Part shown: piece by piece, positions 35,401 to 45,487 of the stretch
Layout of the letters: every line of letters begins with the position of its first letter
How positions within the stretch are numbered: the first letter of the stretch is position 1
NCBI GenBank assembly: GCA_037039685.1
Contig: JAWNGF010000010.1
Coordinates: 1,364,001-1,428,000, forward strand
Source of the DNA: Ceratobasidium sp. AG-K
Taxonomy: Eukaryota > Basidiomycota > Agaricomycetes > Cantharellales > Ceratobasidiaceae
Direction of reading: 5' to 3'
Length of the DNA: 64,000 nucleotides
The notes under the pieces: model-generated
What the model was told of the DNA's origin: nothing
Seen by the model: only the letters and a program-made list of their open reading frames with translations
Database searches by the model: none
Translations under genes and position numbers: made by a program

Positions 35401-36563
35401 CTACCAACATCACTACAAGACGCCCAAGCAAGAAGCTTGATGACAAGAAAACAGGCCCCTTTATTGTGAAAAAACAAATCTCTTCACATGCCTACCAACT
35501 TGATCTTCCAAAATCCATGAGCATCCACAACGTCTTCCATGGAAATATGTTGACCCCCTATACTGAAGACCTAGACTTCCAACAAAATCAGCCCCAACCC
35601 CCACCTATCTTGACTGAAGAAGGTGAAGAGGAATATGAAGTAGAGAAGATTGTAGATTGGCATCAGGACCCTGATGGGCTGAAATACCGCATCAGATGGA
35701 AGGGCTATAGCTCTCTGGAAGACACAGAAGAACTGGCGGAGAATTTTGCCAAGCTGACTCATGTCATGAGAAGATTCCAGAAGGATTTTCCCACCGGCCC
35801 ACTTCCTCTGAATTTCACTTCCTCAGAGTACAAAAAGGCAAAGGGGAAAGCAGCAGAAATTATCACTCCAGCTTTCCAGCCTACCACCGCTAGTTCTCTA
35901 CCAAACGCCTCCCCACCAAAGAAAAACCTTTTTTTCAAGCAACTATGCCTGCTGCTTGCACCACTGCTGCCTCTACCGTCTCCTGGGTCCCCAACTACAA
36001 GAAAGCCAGGGCCTACAGAAAAGCCCTCAAGCTCGCTGGACCAGGCAAATTTGCCATCAGCAACCGGGACACTGCTCCCTGGTCCCTCAACAAGGCCAAG
36101 GCACTTGCTGAGGCCCTTGAGCCCAGCGTCCAGTTGGGGTACATTCCCCTACAAGAACGGGCAACCATCAAATGGGACAAACAGCATAGGTCCCTCATTA
36201 CCCCTTGTCTTGGCTCCCTCCGCTGGGTCAGCCACCCCAACTCCAGGCCCTCCAACCCCACCAACATTGGGTGCAACAAATATTACCACTGCTGTGGTTG
36301 GATTGGACTCACCATCCACAATGTTGTCCTCAAGAGCGCGGACGCCTGGAACCGCAACACTGGTTTCAAATGGGAAGGCAACGAGTGGTTCAAACAAGAA
36401 GACGACCTTTGCCTGGCCCTTGACAAGGATGGATATTGCAACAAGGAAGGAATATGGTGGCGCCCATGTGCCACAGACTTTGGGTCTGGGTGGCCAACAG
36501 AATGTGAGTTTGAACAAATACCTGGCCCCACAAAGACTTACCCAAGAGACAATCCCCCCTTGA
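32433..36563 (+). pseudogene. pol of element B: PR-RT-RNaseH-IN-chromodomain, several TGA codons
   Basis: Protease STLIDSGLSRNFIDL; RT with LLDLKNGFWNVRM, VMAFGLKNAPSTFQ and intact YIDDILIIS; RNase H FLETDASGVAMGAILSQRQ; integrase zinc region (GHQGQARTLELISRNYYWPG...CKACQ) and core (STAFHPETDGLVERTNQW); chromodomain EEYEVEKIVDW...YRIRWKGYSSLEDTEE, followed by a Pro/Ser-rich tail under the extra ORF. In-frame TGAs end otherwise open segments at 32990, 33518, 34091 and 35189. No TAA or TAG was seen in this stretch and reading resumes in the same frame family after most of them. Confidence 0.87.
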
Positions 36564-37590
36564 ACACTATCAACTGGTCAAAAGGTGCCGACAGAAGTGG
36601 ATTTGTCAACCTGGCAGGACAGCCAATGGAAGACGACAGGGAGGAAGCAGTTGAAGTTCCCCTGCACCACCAAACTCCAACGGCAGGTACAACCTCCCTG
36701 CCCCTCCTCACATCACCAACAAAGAGGCCAAACAAGTTGAACAAGAATGGGAGGCTACTTGGGACAAGGCCTGAGCAAACGTCAAGGCTCTCATTGCCAA
36801 CGTTGGCAACGCCATTGCCAACATGGAACCGCAGCTGCCAGCTGACCAAATGCCATGCAATGCCAACATGCTCAAGGCTTACTGCCTTTTCCAATGCGGT
36901 TCCTGGAGCATTGAGCAGCTCAACAAATGGCTTGACCACAGGCAAGAACAGTGGTCCCGACAGGAAACAGCAAAGCTCAAGCACCTACAAGAGCAGCACC
37001 CAGAGGAGCTCAACCACCTCTACCAGGAGAAGTGTGTCGTGAGCTAGCTCTCTCCATCAGACTTGCCTGTTGTCTTGCCTGCCTGTGTTCCCTTTTGCTT
37101 TGTGTTTCCGTTTCTGTTTGCTGTGTTGCCACCTTCTTGTGGTTATTTCTGTTACATTGTGTAACGCGGCTGTGCTTTGTACGAGTCATGTCTGTTCATA
37201 CAGCATGACTCACATGGACACTCCTGACTGGCTGTTATGTATGACTCGTGTGGCTGCGTCTTGTATGACTTGGCCTCTTTCTGAATATATATAGAGGACC
37301 AACAAGCCTGGTAACCCCAGCTTGTTTTGTCTTGTCAAAACATCCCCTTCAAGTGACACTTAGAACCACCCCTACCCTTTAGAGCCTACAGACACTTAAG
37401 TGTGTTGCAGTTCAAGAGGTTACTTAGGTCTTAGTGCTGTCCACTCTCCCTTGCAGCTTGTCTCATAGCCACTTAGAAGAAGCTTCTGACAAAGTGGGAC
37501 TGCATGAACAAGGTCCTTGAAGTGGACATGCACGCTCTTGTGGAACATGTTGGATGGCTGGAGCTGAAGGAATGGGTTGCCCGCAGTTAG
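35945..37590 (+). pseudogene. extra 3' ORF of element B, frameshifted and split by a solo LTR
   Basis: Begins MPAACTTAASTVSWVPNYKK in the +2 frame relative to pol. Closely parallels the intact C-element ORF: GPGKFAISNRDTAPWSL, LGYIPLQERATIKWD, LGSLRWVSHPN, KYYHCCGWIGLTIHNVV, WNRNTGFKWEGNEWF, GIWWRPCATDFGSGWP. A frameshift after EVPLHHQTP (about 36680) moves the coiled-coil-rich C-terminus into another frame (NKWLDHRQEQWSRQETAK). A 457-bp solo LTR (37035-37491) then splits the last 30 or so codons, ending KEWVARS, TAG 37588-37590. Confidence 0.75.
37035..37491 (+). mobile_element. solo LTR, D family, inside element B
   Basis: TGTCGTGAGCTAGC...AAGCTTCTGACA, 457 bp, TSD AAGTG at 37030-37034 and 37492-37496. 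It interrupts the extra ORF of B. Confidence 0.92.
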
Positions 37591-37630
37591 GCAAGTGCGC
37601 TCCACTACACTCGCCTTTGTGGGAGGGCAA

Positions 37631-38127
37631 TGTTGTGACCAGTCCCTCCCTCCGCCTCTGTTTGCAGTCTTGTGGCTTGTACCAGCGCCTTAAGTGCCCT
37701 TTCTCTGTGTAGAGCCCTCTCCCTCATTTAGTGAGGTGTCAGGATGATGTGTTACCATGAGTCATATGACTCATGCTGTCTTCTATTGGCTGGCCTGCGC
37801 AGCCCCTTTATGACTTGGACTTTGACTCAGACAAGTGACTCATGTATATACTATGACTCACTTGTTCTCTGAGTATATATACTGGCATGCAAGCATGGTC
37901 ATCCCCAGCTTGCTTTGCCTTGTCAACTCTCCCTGCAGTGTGATCAGAGGCATTTGGCTACTTAGCCTTTAGTGCAGCCACTTGGACTTAGGAGCTAGTG
38001 ACTTGTACTGACAAGACCAGCGTTTGTCCACCTTAGTGATAGAGTCTTAGAAGACTTATTACACATTGTTCCCACATCTCAAAGGCCATTAGCGGTTGTC
38101 AACCATAGGCATTAGCAGGTTGCAACA
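37631..38127 (+). repeat. 3' LTR of element B
   Basis: 497 bp, near-identical to 22458-22954. TSD AACAA follows. Confidence 0.95.
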
Positions 38128-40122
38128 AACAAGCATAAACAGATGGATGAAGCATCCCTACATGCTGTATCACCTCCCCACCCCAAAGCAGAATCTACCA
38201 GAATTGACAAGTTGGAACAAAGACTTCATCAGCTCGCAGAAAATCCCAACAACGGAAGAGAAACTAGGTGTCCGAAAGTAACTAGACCAGAAGCTTTTGA
38301 TGGGAAGAAAGGAGAAGGAGCAGAGATGTTCATCACCCAGATGGAAAGTTACTTTGACAGGTTGGGTGACCAATACAGTTTGGGACAAGAACAAATTAGA
38401 GAAGCATTAGCCAATTTCCAATTGGATAACAGGTCTGCTACACATTGGGTGCAGGTGTTACTCTGATCTATGAAAAATGGAGTTCCAGACCCAAACCTAA
38501 GGTCATGGGAAACATTCCAGGCACACTTCATGGAGCAATTCAGTGACCCTAACACAAAGGCCAAGGTGGAGGCCAACATCCAAAAAAGCAAGCAGGTCAA
38601 CTTGGTAGCAAATTATGCAATGGAATTCTGCTTTCACATGGTTGATGTGAATTGGGGGGAAGAAGCTCTTATCAACCAATGCAAGGAAGGACTCAAGCTG
38701 GAAATCAAAACAGAATTGGCATGATTTGAACTCTCCCTTATCAACAAGGACAGAACCAAAAGGCACCTTAACCTTAATCAATGGATCACTCTTGCAATTT
38801 CCATTGATCAGAAAGTACAACAGATCAAGGCCTCTACTGGAAAGAAGACACCTCAATTGCCCACTAGCAGACAAACCTCTACAAAGTGGTTGCCAGACAA
38901 AGTATACAAGGCAAGGATAGCATCAAACAGATGTCTGAAGTGCAGACAAGAAGGTCACCGTTCACTCAAATGCTTGTCCAAGGAATGAACAACTGAACCC
39001 AATGTAAAGGGAAGAGAAGCAACAATCATAGAGGAATTGGGAAAAGAAGGGGTCTCCCTCTAACTGTGTGTGGAGAGACCAAAGAACTGGCAGTCGAAAC
39101 AATGTACTTTAGAGCAACAAATGAATCAACCATTGTTTACACAAGCATTGCCAGAATCACAGAACCAATCCCTACTCTCATCAATTCAGGAGCATCAAAA
39201 AACTTCATGGACATCTCTTGGGCTCACTCCAACAATATTCCACTCATCAAACTTTCCACTCCACATAGAGTAATTGGCATCCAGGGGAAGGAACTCTTGC
39301 ACCAAATATGATTCAAAGCCAAGCTGAAACTGGATGCAGAGGGAAGAACCTTCAAATAAGTCTTCATTGCTATGCCTACTGGGGAAACCAAGCTCATCTT
39401 AGGACTAGAGTGGTTAGAAGAAGCAAACCCCATTATTGACTGGAAAACAAAGCACATATCATGGCAACCAGAACCCATAAAGGCAAGAACAGCCTTGATA
39501 GACAACCTACCAGAAGAGTTCAAAGAATTTGCTGACATGTTCAGTGAGAAAAAATTCAAGAGGATTCTGGATCATTGTCCATATGACTGTGCCATTGACT
39601 TTAGGGAAGGGGCTGAACTTCCAAAACCGGCTAGACCAATCCCACTCTTTCCAGCCAAATCAATTGCACTAAGGGAATACCTGGATGAGGAAATTGCAAC
39701 CAGAAAATTTGACCAAGCAAATCACCCATTGCATCACCTTGTTTCTTTGTAAAAAAGCCAATGGATCCAAAAAACCCAGGAGCAGTATGCCAATTACAGC
39801 TTGATCAAGATCTCAGAGGAGTAAACGCCATTACAAAGGACAACAGATTCCCAATGCCCTTGATGGAAGATCTTTTGGACAAAATCAAGGATGCAAAAAT
39901 CTTCTCCAAGATCAATCTGCACATGGGGTTCAACAATGTCAGAATCAGTGAAGGGGACAAATGGAAGATGGCCTTCAGAACTCAGGAAGGCCTGTTCAAA
40001 TACATTGTCATGCCATTTGGACTACCAAAGATTTGTACCCAACTGTAGTTGATTAGCAAAGCCCTTAACAACCCTGACAAGAAAGGATAACAAATGGGAG
40101 TGGGAGAAGGATCAACAGGAAG

Positions 40123-40612
40123 TGTTGCAACCTGCTAAGTAGTAGAGTTAACGACTGCTAATTGCCTTGTTGACCGTGAGCGATAAGTCTAAGTAGACTA
40201 AATTGCTAAGGGAAATTGCTAGCTTCTAGGTAGAAGTCCTAGCTCCAAATCCCAAGTGGCTGCTGTAGTGGCTAAGTAGCCAAGTGCCTCTGATCACACA
40301 CTGCAGGGAGAGTTGACAAGGCAAAGCAAGCTTGGGGTGACCATGCTTGCAAGCCAGTATATATAGGCAAGGGGCCAGTGAGTCATACTAAGTACATGAG
40401 TCACAAGCCCAAGTCAGAGTCTGAGTCATAAAGAGGGCTGCTCAGGCCAGCCAATAGAACACAGCATGAGTCATATGACTCATGGTGACACATCATCCAT
40501 ACACCTCACTAAGCAAGGGAGAGGGCACATCTATACAGAAGGGGCGCTTAAGGCGCCAATACAAGCCACGAGTCCACAGAAGGAGAGACAGAGGGCGGGA
40601 CAGGTCACAACA
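40123..40612 (-). repeat. 3' LTR of element C
   Basis: 490-bp LTR; plus-strand ends TGTTGCAACC and GGTCACAACA. Confidence 0.95.
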
Positions 40613-40652
40613 TTGCCCCCCCACATAGGGCCAGGTAGTGGAGCGCCTGGAC

Positions 40653-41801
40653 CTACCTGCGGGCAACCCATTCCTTTAGCTCCAACCAACCAACCCATTC
40701 CGCAAGGTTCTGCATGTTGGATTTGAGGACTTTGTTCATGCAGTCCCATTTCTCTTGGTAGAGCCTGTCAAGCTCCTCCTGGTGTTGTTGCTGCAAGCAC
40801 TCAAGCTCTTGCTGCTCCTGGAGTGCCCACTGTTCTTGTTGGTGGTCGAGCCACTTGTTGAGCTGGTCAACCTTCCAGGATCCGCACTGGACAAGGCGGT
40901 AGGCCTCCAGGACGTTGGTGTTGCAAGGCATGTGGTCGGCAGGCGGGCGGGGCTTGAGGTTGGTGATTGCCTGCCTGACGTCAGCAATAAGGTCCTTGAC
41001 GTTCTCCCGGGCCCTGTCCCAGGTTGCGTTCCACTCCTGTTCCATTTGCTCTGCCTCTTTGTTGGTGATAGAGGGAGGGAGAGGGACATTGATTGTTTCC
41101 TCCTTGGTTTCACCTGGTTCCAGGTGGTCATTGGCAGTGGACTGGGGCTCGGTTTCTTGAGCTGTCCAGTTGACAATGTTGAGAGAGGGTTCGGCATAGG
41201 TGTTGTCAGTGACTGGTCGTTCAGGCTTCTTTTGCCACTCACAAGGGGCGGGCCATCCACTGGTGAAGTCGTTGGAGCAATTGCTCCACCAGATTCCGTC
41301 GGAATCAACATGTCCCCCATTGGCCAGGGCAAGGCGGGGATTGCTTTTGCATTTGAAATAATTGTTCCCTTCCCACTTGTAGCCAGTGTCCTGGTTCCAT
41401 GCATCAACGCTCTTGGTGACCACGTTGTGGACAGTGAGTCGGATGCACCCCCGGCAATGGTAGTACTTGCTCCGGCCAATGTCAGTTGAGTCTGAGGGCT
41501 GGGTGTTGGGGTGGCTGACCCAAAGGAGGGAGCCAAGTTGGGGGTGGATGAGGGACTTGCGTTCTTCATCCCACTTGAGGTCAACTTGCTTGGCAAGGGG
41601 GATGTACCCAAGGTGAACCCCAGGCTCAAGGTTGTTGGCCAGTTTCCTGGCCTCCTTGAGGGACCAAGGGGCTGTGGCCCTGCAGTTGATGGCAAATTTG
41701 CCTGGTCCTCCAGCCATGATGGCCTTGCCATAGGCGGTGTTGAGCCTGTAAGAGGCAAGGCAGGCAGTGGTGGCGGTGTTGTTGGAGCGGATGGGGGCCA
41801 T
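40653..41801 (-). CDS. extra 3' ORF of element C, intact, 382 aa (function unknown)
   Basis: Full-length version of the accessory ORF, beginning MAPIRSNNTATTACLASY and ending KEWVARR. It overlaps the pol tail in the +2 frame relative to pol. Segments seen: GGPGKFAINCRATAPWSLKE; LGYIPLAKQVDLKWD; LGSLLWVSHPN; KYYHCRGCIRLTVHNVV; WNQDTGYKWEGNNYF; GIWWSNCSNDFTSGWPAPCEW. There are several Cys/His that could bind metal. An acidic linker and a Gln/Glu-rich coiled coil follow (QEQWALQEQQELECLQQQ). The family is unknown to me. It survives uninterrupted while the overlapping element has multiple stops in gag and pol. Confidence 0.75.
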   Translation of the reverse strand: MAPIRSNNTATTACLASYRLNTAYGKAIMAGGPGKFAINCRATAPWSLKEARKLANNLEPGVHLGYIPLAKQVDLKWDEERKSLIHPQLGSLLWVSHPNTQPSDSTDIGRSKYYHCRGCIRLTVHNVVTKSVDAWNQDTGYKWEGNNYFKCKSNPRLALANGGHVDSDGIWWSNCSNDFTSGWPAPCEWQKKPERPVTDNTYAEPSLNIVNWTAQETEPQSTANDHLEPGETKEETINVPLPPSITNKEAEQMEQEWNATWDRARENVKDLIADVRQAITNLKPRPPADHMPCNTNVLEAYRLVQCGSWKVDQLNKWLDHQQEQWALQEQQELECLQQQHQEELDRLYQEKWDCMNKVLKSNMQNLAEWVGWLELKEWVARR

Positions 41802-44800
41802 TGCAAAAGTAAAAAAGAGTTTTTTGATAAGGAGTATGGGGTTTTGACTAAGAGCAGACTGGAAGTGGTGGGCTGAGTAGCTGGGATGAGGACCTCAGCT
41901 GCCTTTCCTCTTGCCTTTTTGTATTCCTGTGGTTTGAAATTCAGAGGAAGAGGGCTGGTGGGAAAGTCCTTCTGGAACTTTCTCATCACTGGAGTCAAAT
42001 TGGCAATTTTTTCCGCCCATTCTTCCGTGTCTTCTAGAGGTCCATAGCCTTTCCATCTGATGCGCTATTTCAGCCCGTCAGGGTCTTGATGCCAATCAAT
42101 GATCCTTTCTACTTTGTATTCTTCCTCCCCTTCTTCTGTAACAATTGGCGGAGGTTGGGGTTGGTTCCGATGGAAGTCCACATCTTCTTTGTAGTGAGTC
42201 AACATGTTTCCATGGAAGACGTCATGTATTCTCATGGACTTGGGGAGGTCAAGTTGGTAGGTGTGTGAAGAGATATGTTTTTTGACAACAAAGGGGTCGG
42301 TCTTTTTGTCATCAAGCTTCTTGCTTGGGCGCCTAGTTTTGATGTTGGTAGTCAAAAGCCACACGTTGTCTCCTTCTTTGTAGAGTGTTTTTGGAAGTTC
42401 TTCCCTTGTCTGATGGTACTCCATCATAGCTTTTGCTTCTTCCCACACAGCCTCCATATTGCTTGTCCATTTGTTGCCTTCTGGGGATTGAGTCATGTAA
42501 TCCTCAATGGTCCATTTTGGAGTAATTCCATAGACAATTTCGAAGGGTGACTTGTTTGTGATGTGATTTCTGTGGTTGTTGTGGCAGAATTCCGCGTTAG
42601 GTAGCCATTTGGCCCAGTCATCTTGTCAATGGTTGCAAAAAATTCTCAGCCATCCTTCTAGCCACTGGTTTGTTTTTTCCGCAAGGCCATCAGTTTCTGG
42701 ATGGAAGGCAGTGCTGAAGGTTGGTTGGATGTTGAGTCTCTTGTACACTGCCTCGAGGAAGTGGGATTTAAAAGTTGGTCCTCTATTGGAAACCATGGTT
42801 TTTGGGAAGCCGTGGAGGCGCCATACCTCTTTGATGAAGATGTTGGCAAGTTGTTCTAAGTTGGTGGCTTTGTTGCAGGCGATGAAATGTGCCATTCTTG
42901 AGAAGCAATCTACAACAACAAGGACACTGTCAAATCCTTCAGATTTTGGGAGTTTCACAATGAAATCATAAGCGATGTTTTCCCAGGGTTTTTTTGGGAT
43001 GGGTAAGGGTTTGAGTGGCAAGTGTCCTTTGCTTCCCTTCCCTCTTTGGCAGATTTCACAGCTTTCAACAAAGCGGTTCACTTGAGCTTTCATCCCAGGC
43101 CAGTAGTACATTCTAGACAGAAGTTCCAAGGTTCTAGCTTGTCCTTGGTGTCCTGCCATGGGTGTATCATGGTGCAGTTGTAGTAGTTTCAGTTTGACAT
43201 CTTTTTTGTCTGGGACAATGATTCTTCCTTGGTACCATAGAAGGTTTTCTTCCCATTCGTAGTCCTTGAATTGTTTTTTCACCAACGGCGGAAGGGAATC
43301 CTTGTTCCTTGTACTGCTAATCAAGGTTTGAAGGCTTTCATCTTCTTCTTGAGCTTCCTTGAGGACAGTCATGAGGTTGGATCTCATCAAGGCAGCAAAA
43401 CCCTTGAACCGCTCAGCGGATATCATTGTCTGTTCCGCCAATGCTATATCCCCATGGTTGCTTCTTCTTGAGAGGATATCTGGTTTTTCCAACATCTTCC
43501 CAGACCAATAATGGATCTCAAAATTGTAACTTGCTAACATCAGAAGCCATCTGTGGTGTCTTCGGTTGAAATTGACAGAATCCTTCCAGTAGGTCAGGTT
43601 TTTGTGGTCCGTGTAGATGATCACCGGTTCCTTTGTTCCCTCAAGGTGGATATGCCAGTGTCTCAATGCCTCAATGATAGCCAAAAGTTCTTTGTCGTGT
43701 GTATCGTAATTCAATTCCGCATCCTTGAAGCTTTTGGAGAGGAAGCCAATAGGGTGCAAGTATCCATTGTCCTGTCGTTGACTAAGGATTGCTCCTAAAG
43801 CAACTCCTGAGGCATCTGTTTCCAGGAAGTATTGTTTTGATTCATCTGAATGTGCCAGCACTGGCTCCTCTGAAATCATTTTCTTCAGGTTTTCGAAGGC
43901 TTCTTGATGTATTTCCTTCCATTCCCATTTGTGGTCCTTTTGTGTGAGCTGAGTCAGGGGCTTGACAATGGAGGAGAAAGAAACCACAAATCTCCTGTAG
44001 AAGTTGCAGAAACCAACAAAAGCTTGTAGTTGTTTGATGGTTTTCGGAACAGGCCATTCCTGAATAGTCTTGATCTTGCCTTTGTTCATGGAGATACCAT
44101 TTTTGTCTACAACAAAGCCTACCCAATTGGCCTTTTTGCCATAAAAGGTGCACTTTTTGAGGTTCCCATATAGATTGTTCTTTCACAGCTTTTCAAGGAC
44201 TTCTCTGATGTCCAGGGTATGTTGGTTTCTTCCTCTAGAGATGATCAAGATATTGTCAATGTAGACTACTATCTTTTTTCAGATCAAGTCTCTAAAGATG
44301 TTGTCCATCATTCCTTGGAACATTGAAGGTGCATTCTTCAGTCCAAAGGCCATGACAGTGTATTTGAAGAGGCCTTCGGAGGTGCTGAATGCTGTTTTCC
44401 ATTTGTCTCCTTCTCTGATCCTCACGTTCCAGAAACCATTTTTCAAGTCCAGAGAAGTGATAAAAAGTTCCTCATTTGACTTGTTGCTATTTTTCTTGAA
44501 GATCTCTAGAAGTTGGTCCATCAATGGTATGGGGTAGCGGTCAGGGATAGTTTCTGTGTTTGCCCCTCTGTAGTCAACAACTGGTCTCAGGTCAGGGACG
44601 GTTTGTCCTGGTTTCAGAGCTTTTGTGACAAAGAAAAGGCTGGCGGCGACAGGGGAGTTGCTTGGTCTGATCCTTCCCGACTTCAGTTCCGACTTCATGT
44701 ACTCCTTTGTGGCTTCCCGTTCCCTGGGTGACAGCGGATAGGTCTTTTTTGGTTTTGGAAGCCTGTTGTTGTTGTAGAAGTCAATTTTGCAATCCCATTC

Positions 44801-45487
44801 CTTATGTTCCGGAAGTTTGTTGTATTGTTCTTTGTTGAAGACATTGGCAAAGTCCTTGAGTTCCTCTGGAAGTTCTTGTAACATCCCTGCTTTTGCCTGG
44901 ATGTCAGGCTCCTTTCTCCATTTGATAGAGAATGGGGCCCACAAAATTTCAGGGTTTGTTTCCTTCAACCATGTCATGCCAAGGATCATGGGCTGAGTTC
45001 CTGTTGGCATGACATAGAATCTTTGTTCAAAAGTTCTTCCTTCTATATTGAATTTCAATTTGCAACAGTGACGGATCAAATCCCTTTGAGTTTTTCTGTT
45101 GATCATTTCCACGTTCCTAGGAATTTGTAAGGAGATCAAAGGAATTTTGTTTTTCTTTGCAAAGTTCAGGTCAATGAAGTTTCTACTGGATCCAGAGTCA
45201 ATGAGAGTAGAGATGTTTTCTGTGATTCCCTCTGCTTGTGCATATACCATGGGTGATTCATTTGTGGCTTTGCAGTAGTATACATTTTGCAGGGAGGATA
45301 TCAGGGCGTCTTCACACACAGTGGCGCGACGCCCATCTAGTTTTCCGACTCTGAATTGGTGGACTTGGTCTCCTCTGCTTCCCTTTCCTGAATTTTTCTG
45401 GCTTTCCCTTTCATTGGTGCCTTTCCTTTGTCCTTGTAGGTCCATTCCTTTTTGCAATTGGCAATTGCATGTCCCACTTCTCCACAT
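40736..45487 (-). pseudogene. pol of element C: PR-RT-RNaseH-IN-chromodomain
   Basis: Protease STLIDSGSSRNFIDL; RT LDLKNGFWNVRIREGDKW and YIDNILIIS (second Asp is Asn); RNase H FLETDASGVALGAILSQRQ; integrase zinc region GHQGQARTLELLSRMYYWPG...CEICQ and core STAFHPETDGLAEKTNQW; chromodomain EEYKVERIIDW...WKGYGPLEDTEE-type region near 42000-42130. Interruptions: TGA near 44277, TGA near 44185, TGA near 42624, and TAG near 42065. From 41998 to 40736 the pol frame stays open beneath the extra ORF as a Pro/Ser/Thr-rich tail. Confidence 0.85.

Larger units (their letters stand above)
22458..38127 (+). mobile_element. Element B: Ty3/gypsy chromovirus with LTRs, host of D
   Basis: LTRs 22458-22954 and 37631-38127 (497 bp each, TGTTGTGACC...GGTTGCAACA) and TSD AACAA at 22453-22457 and 38128-38132. 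Subtracting D plus its TSD and the solo LTR plus its TSD leaves 7,972 bp, the same length as element C. Order: LTR, primer-binding site, gag, pol (PR-RT-RH-IN-chromodomain), extra 3' ORF, LTR. It inserted into the gag of A. Many in-frame TGA codons make it inactive. Confidence 0.93.
21411..39062 (+). pseudogene. gag of element A (split by element B)
   Basis: Capsid-type Gag of the D family. The left part (21411-22457) reads IQEDAGSRLSTP, a Pro/Ser-rich linker, a coiled-coil-like stretch (GLEQSTQVLANNQQIF; VTNMQGLVNNVQEDL) and ends where B enters. The right part resumes at 38133 with QMDEASLHAVSPPHPKAEST, then RPEAFDGKKGEGAEMFITQM (capsid core) and zinc knuckle CLKCRQEGHRSLKC near 38930-38980. 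In-frame TGA codons occur near 38464 and 38722; at the first, intact D has CAA. Frame shifts between about 21600 and 21770 as well. Confidence 0.8.

Noticed and set aside
36149..36517. Minus-strand ORFs beneath the extra ORF of B
   Set aside because: Shadow frames of a region with two open plus-strand frames; not conserved in C in a corresponding way.
40755..41489. Plus-strand 244-codon ORF
   Set aside because: It is antisense to the extra ORF of C, which has a homologue in B in the sense direction. The antisense frame gives low-complexity Val/Leu/Gly-rich sequence.
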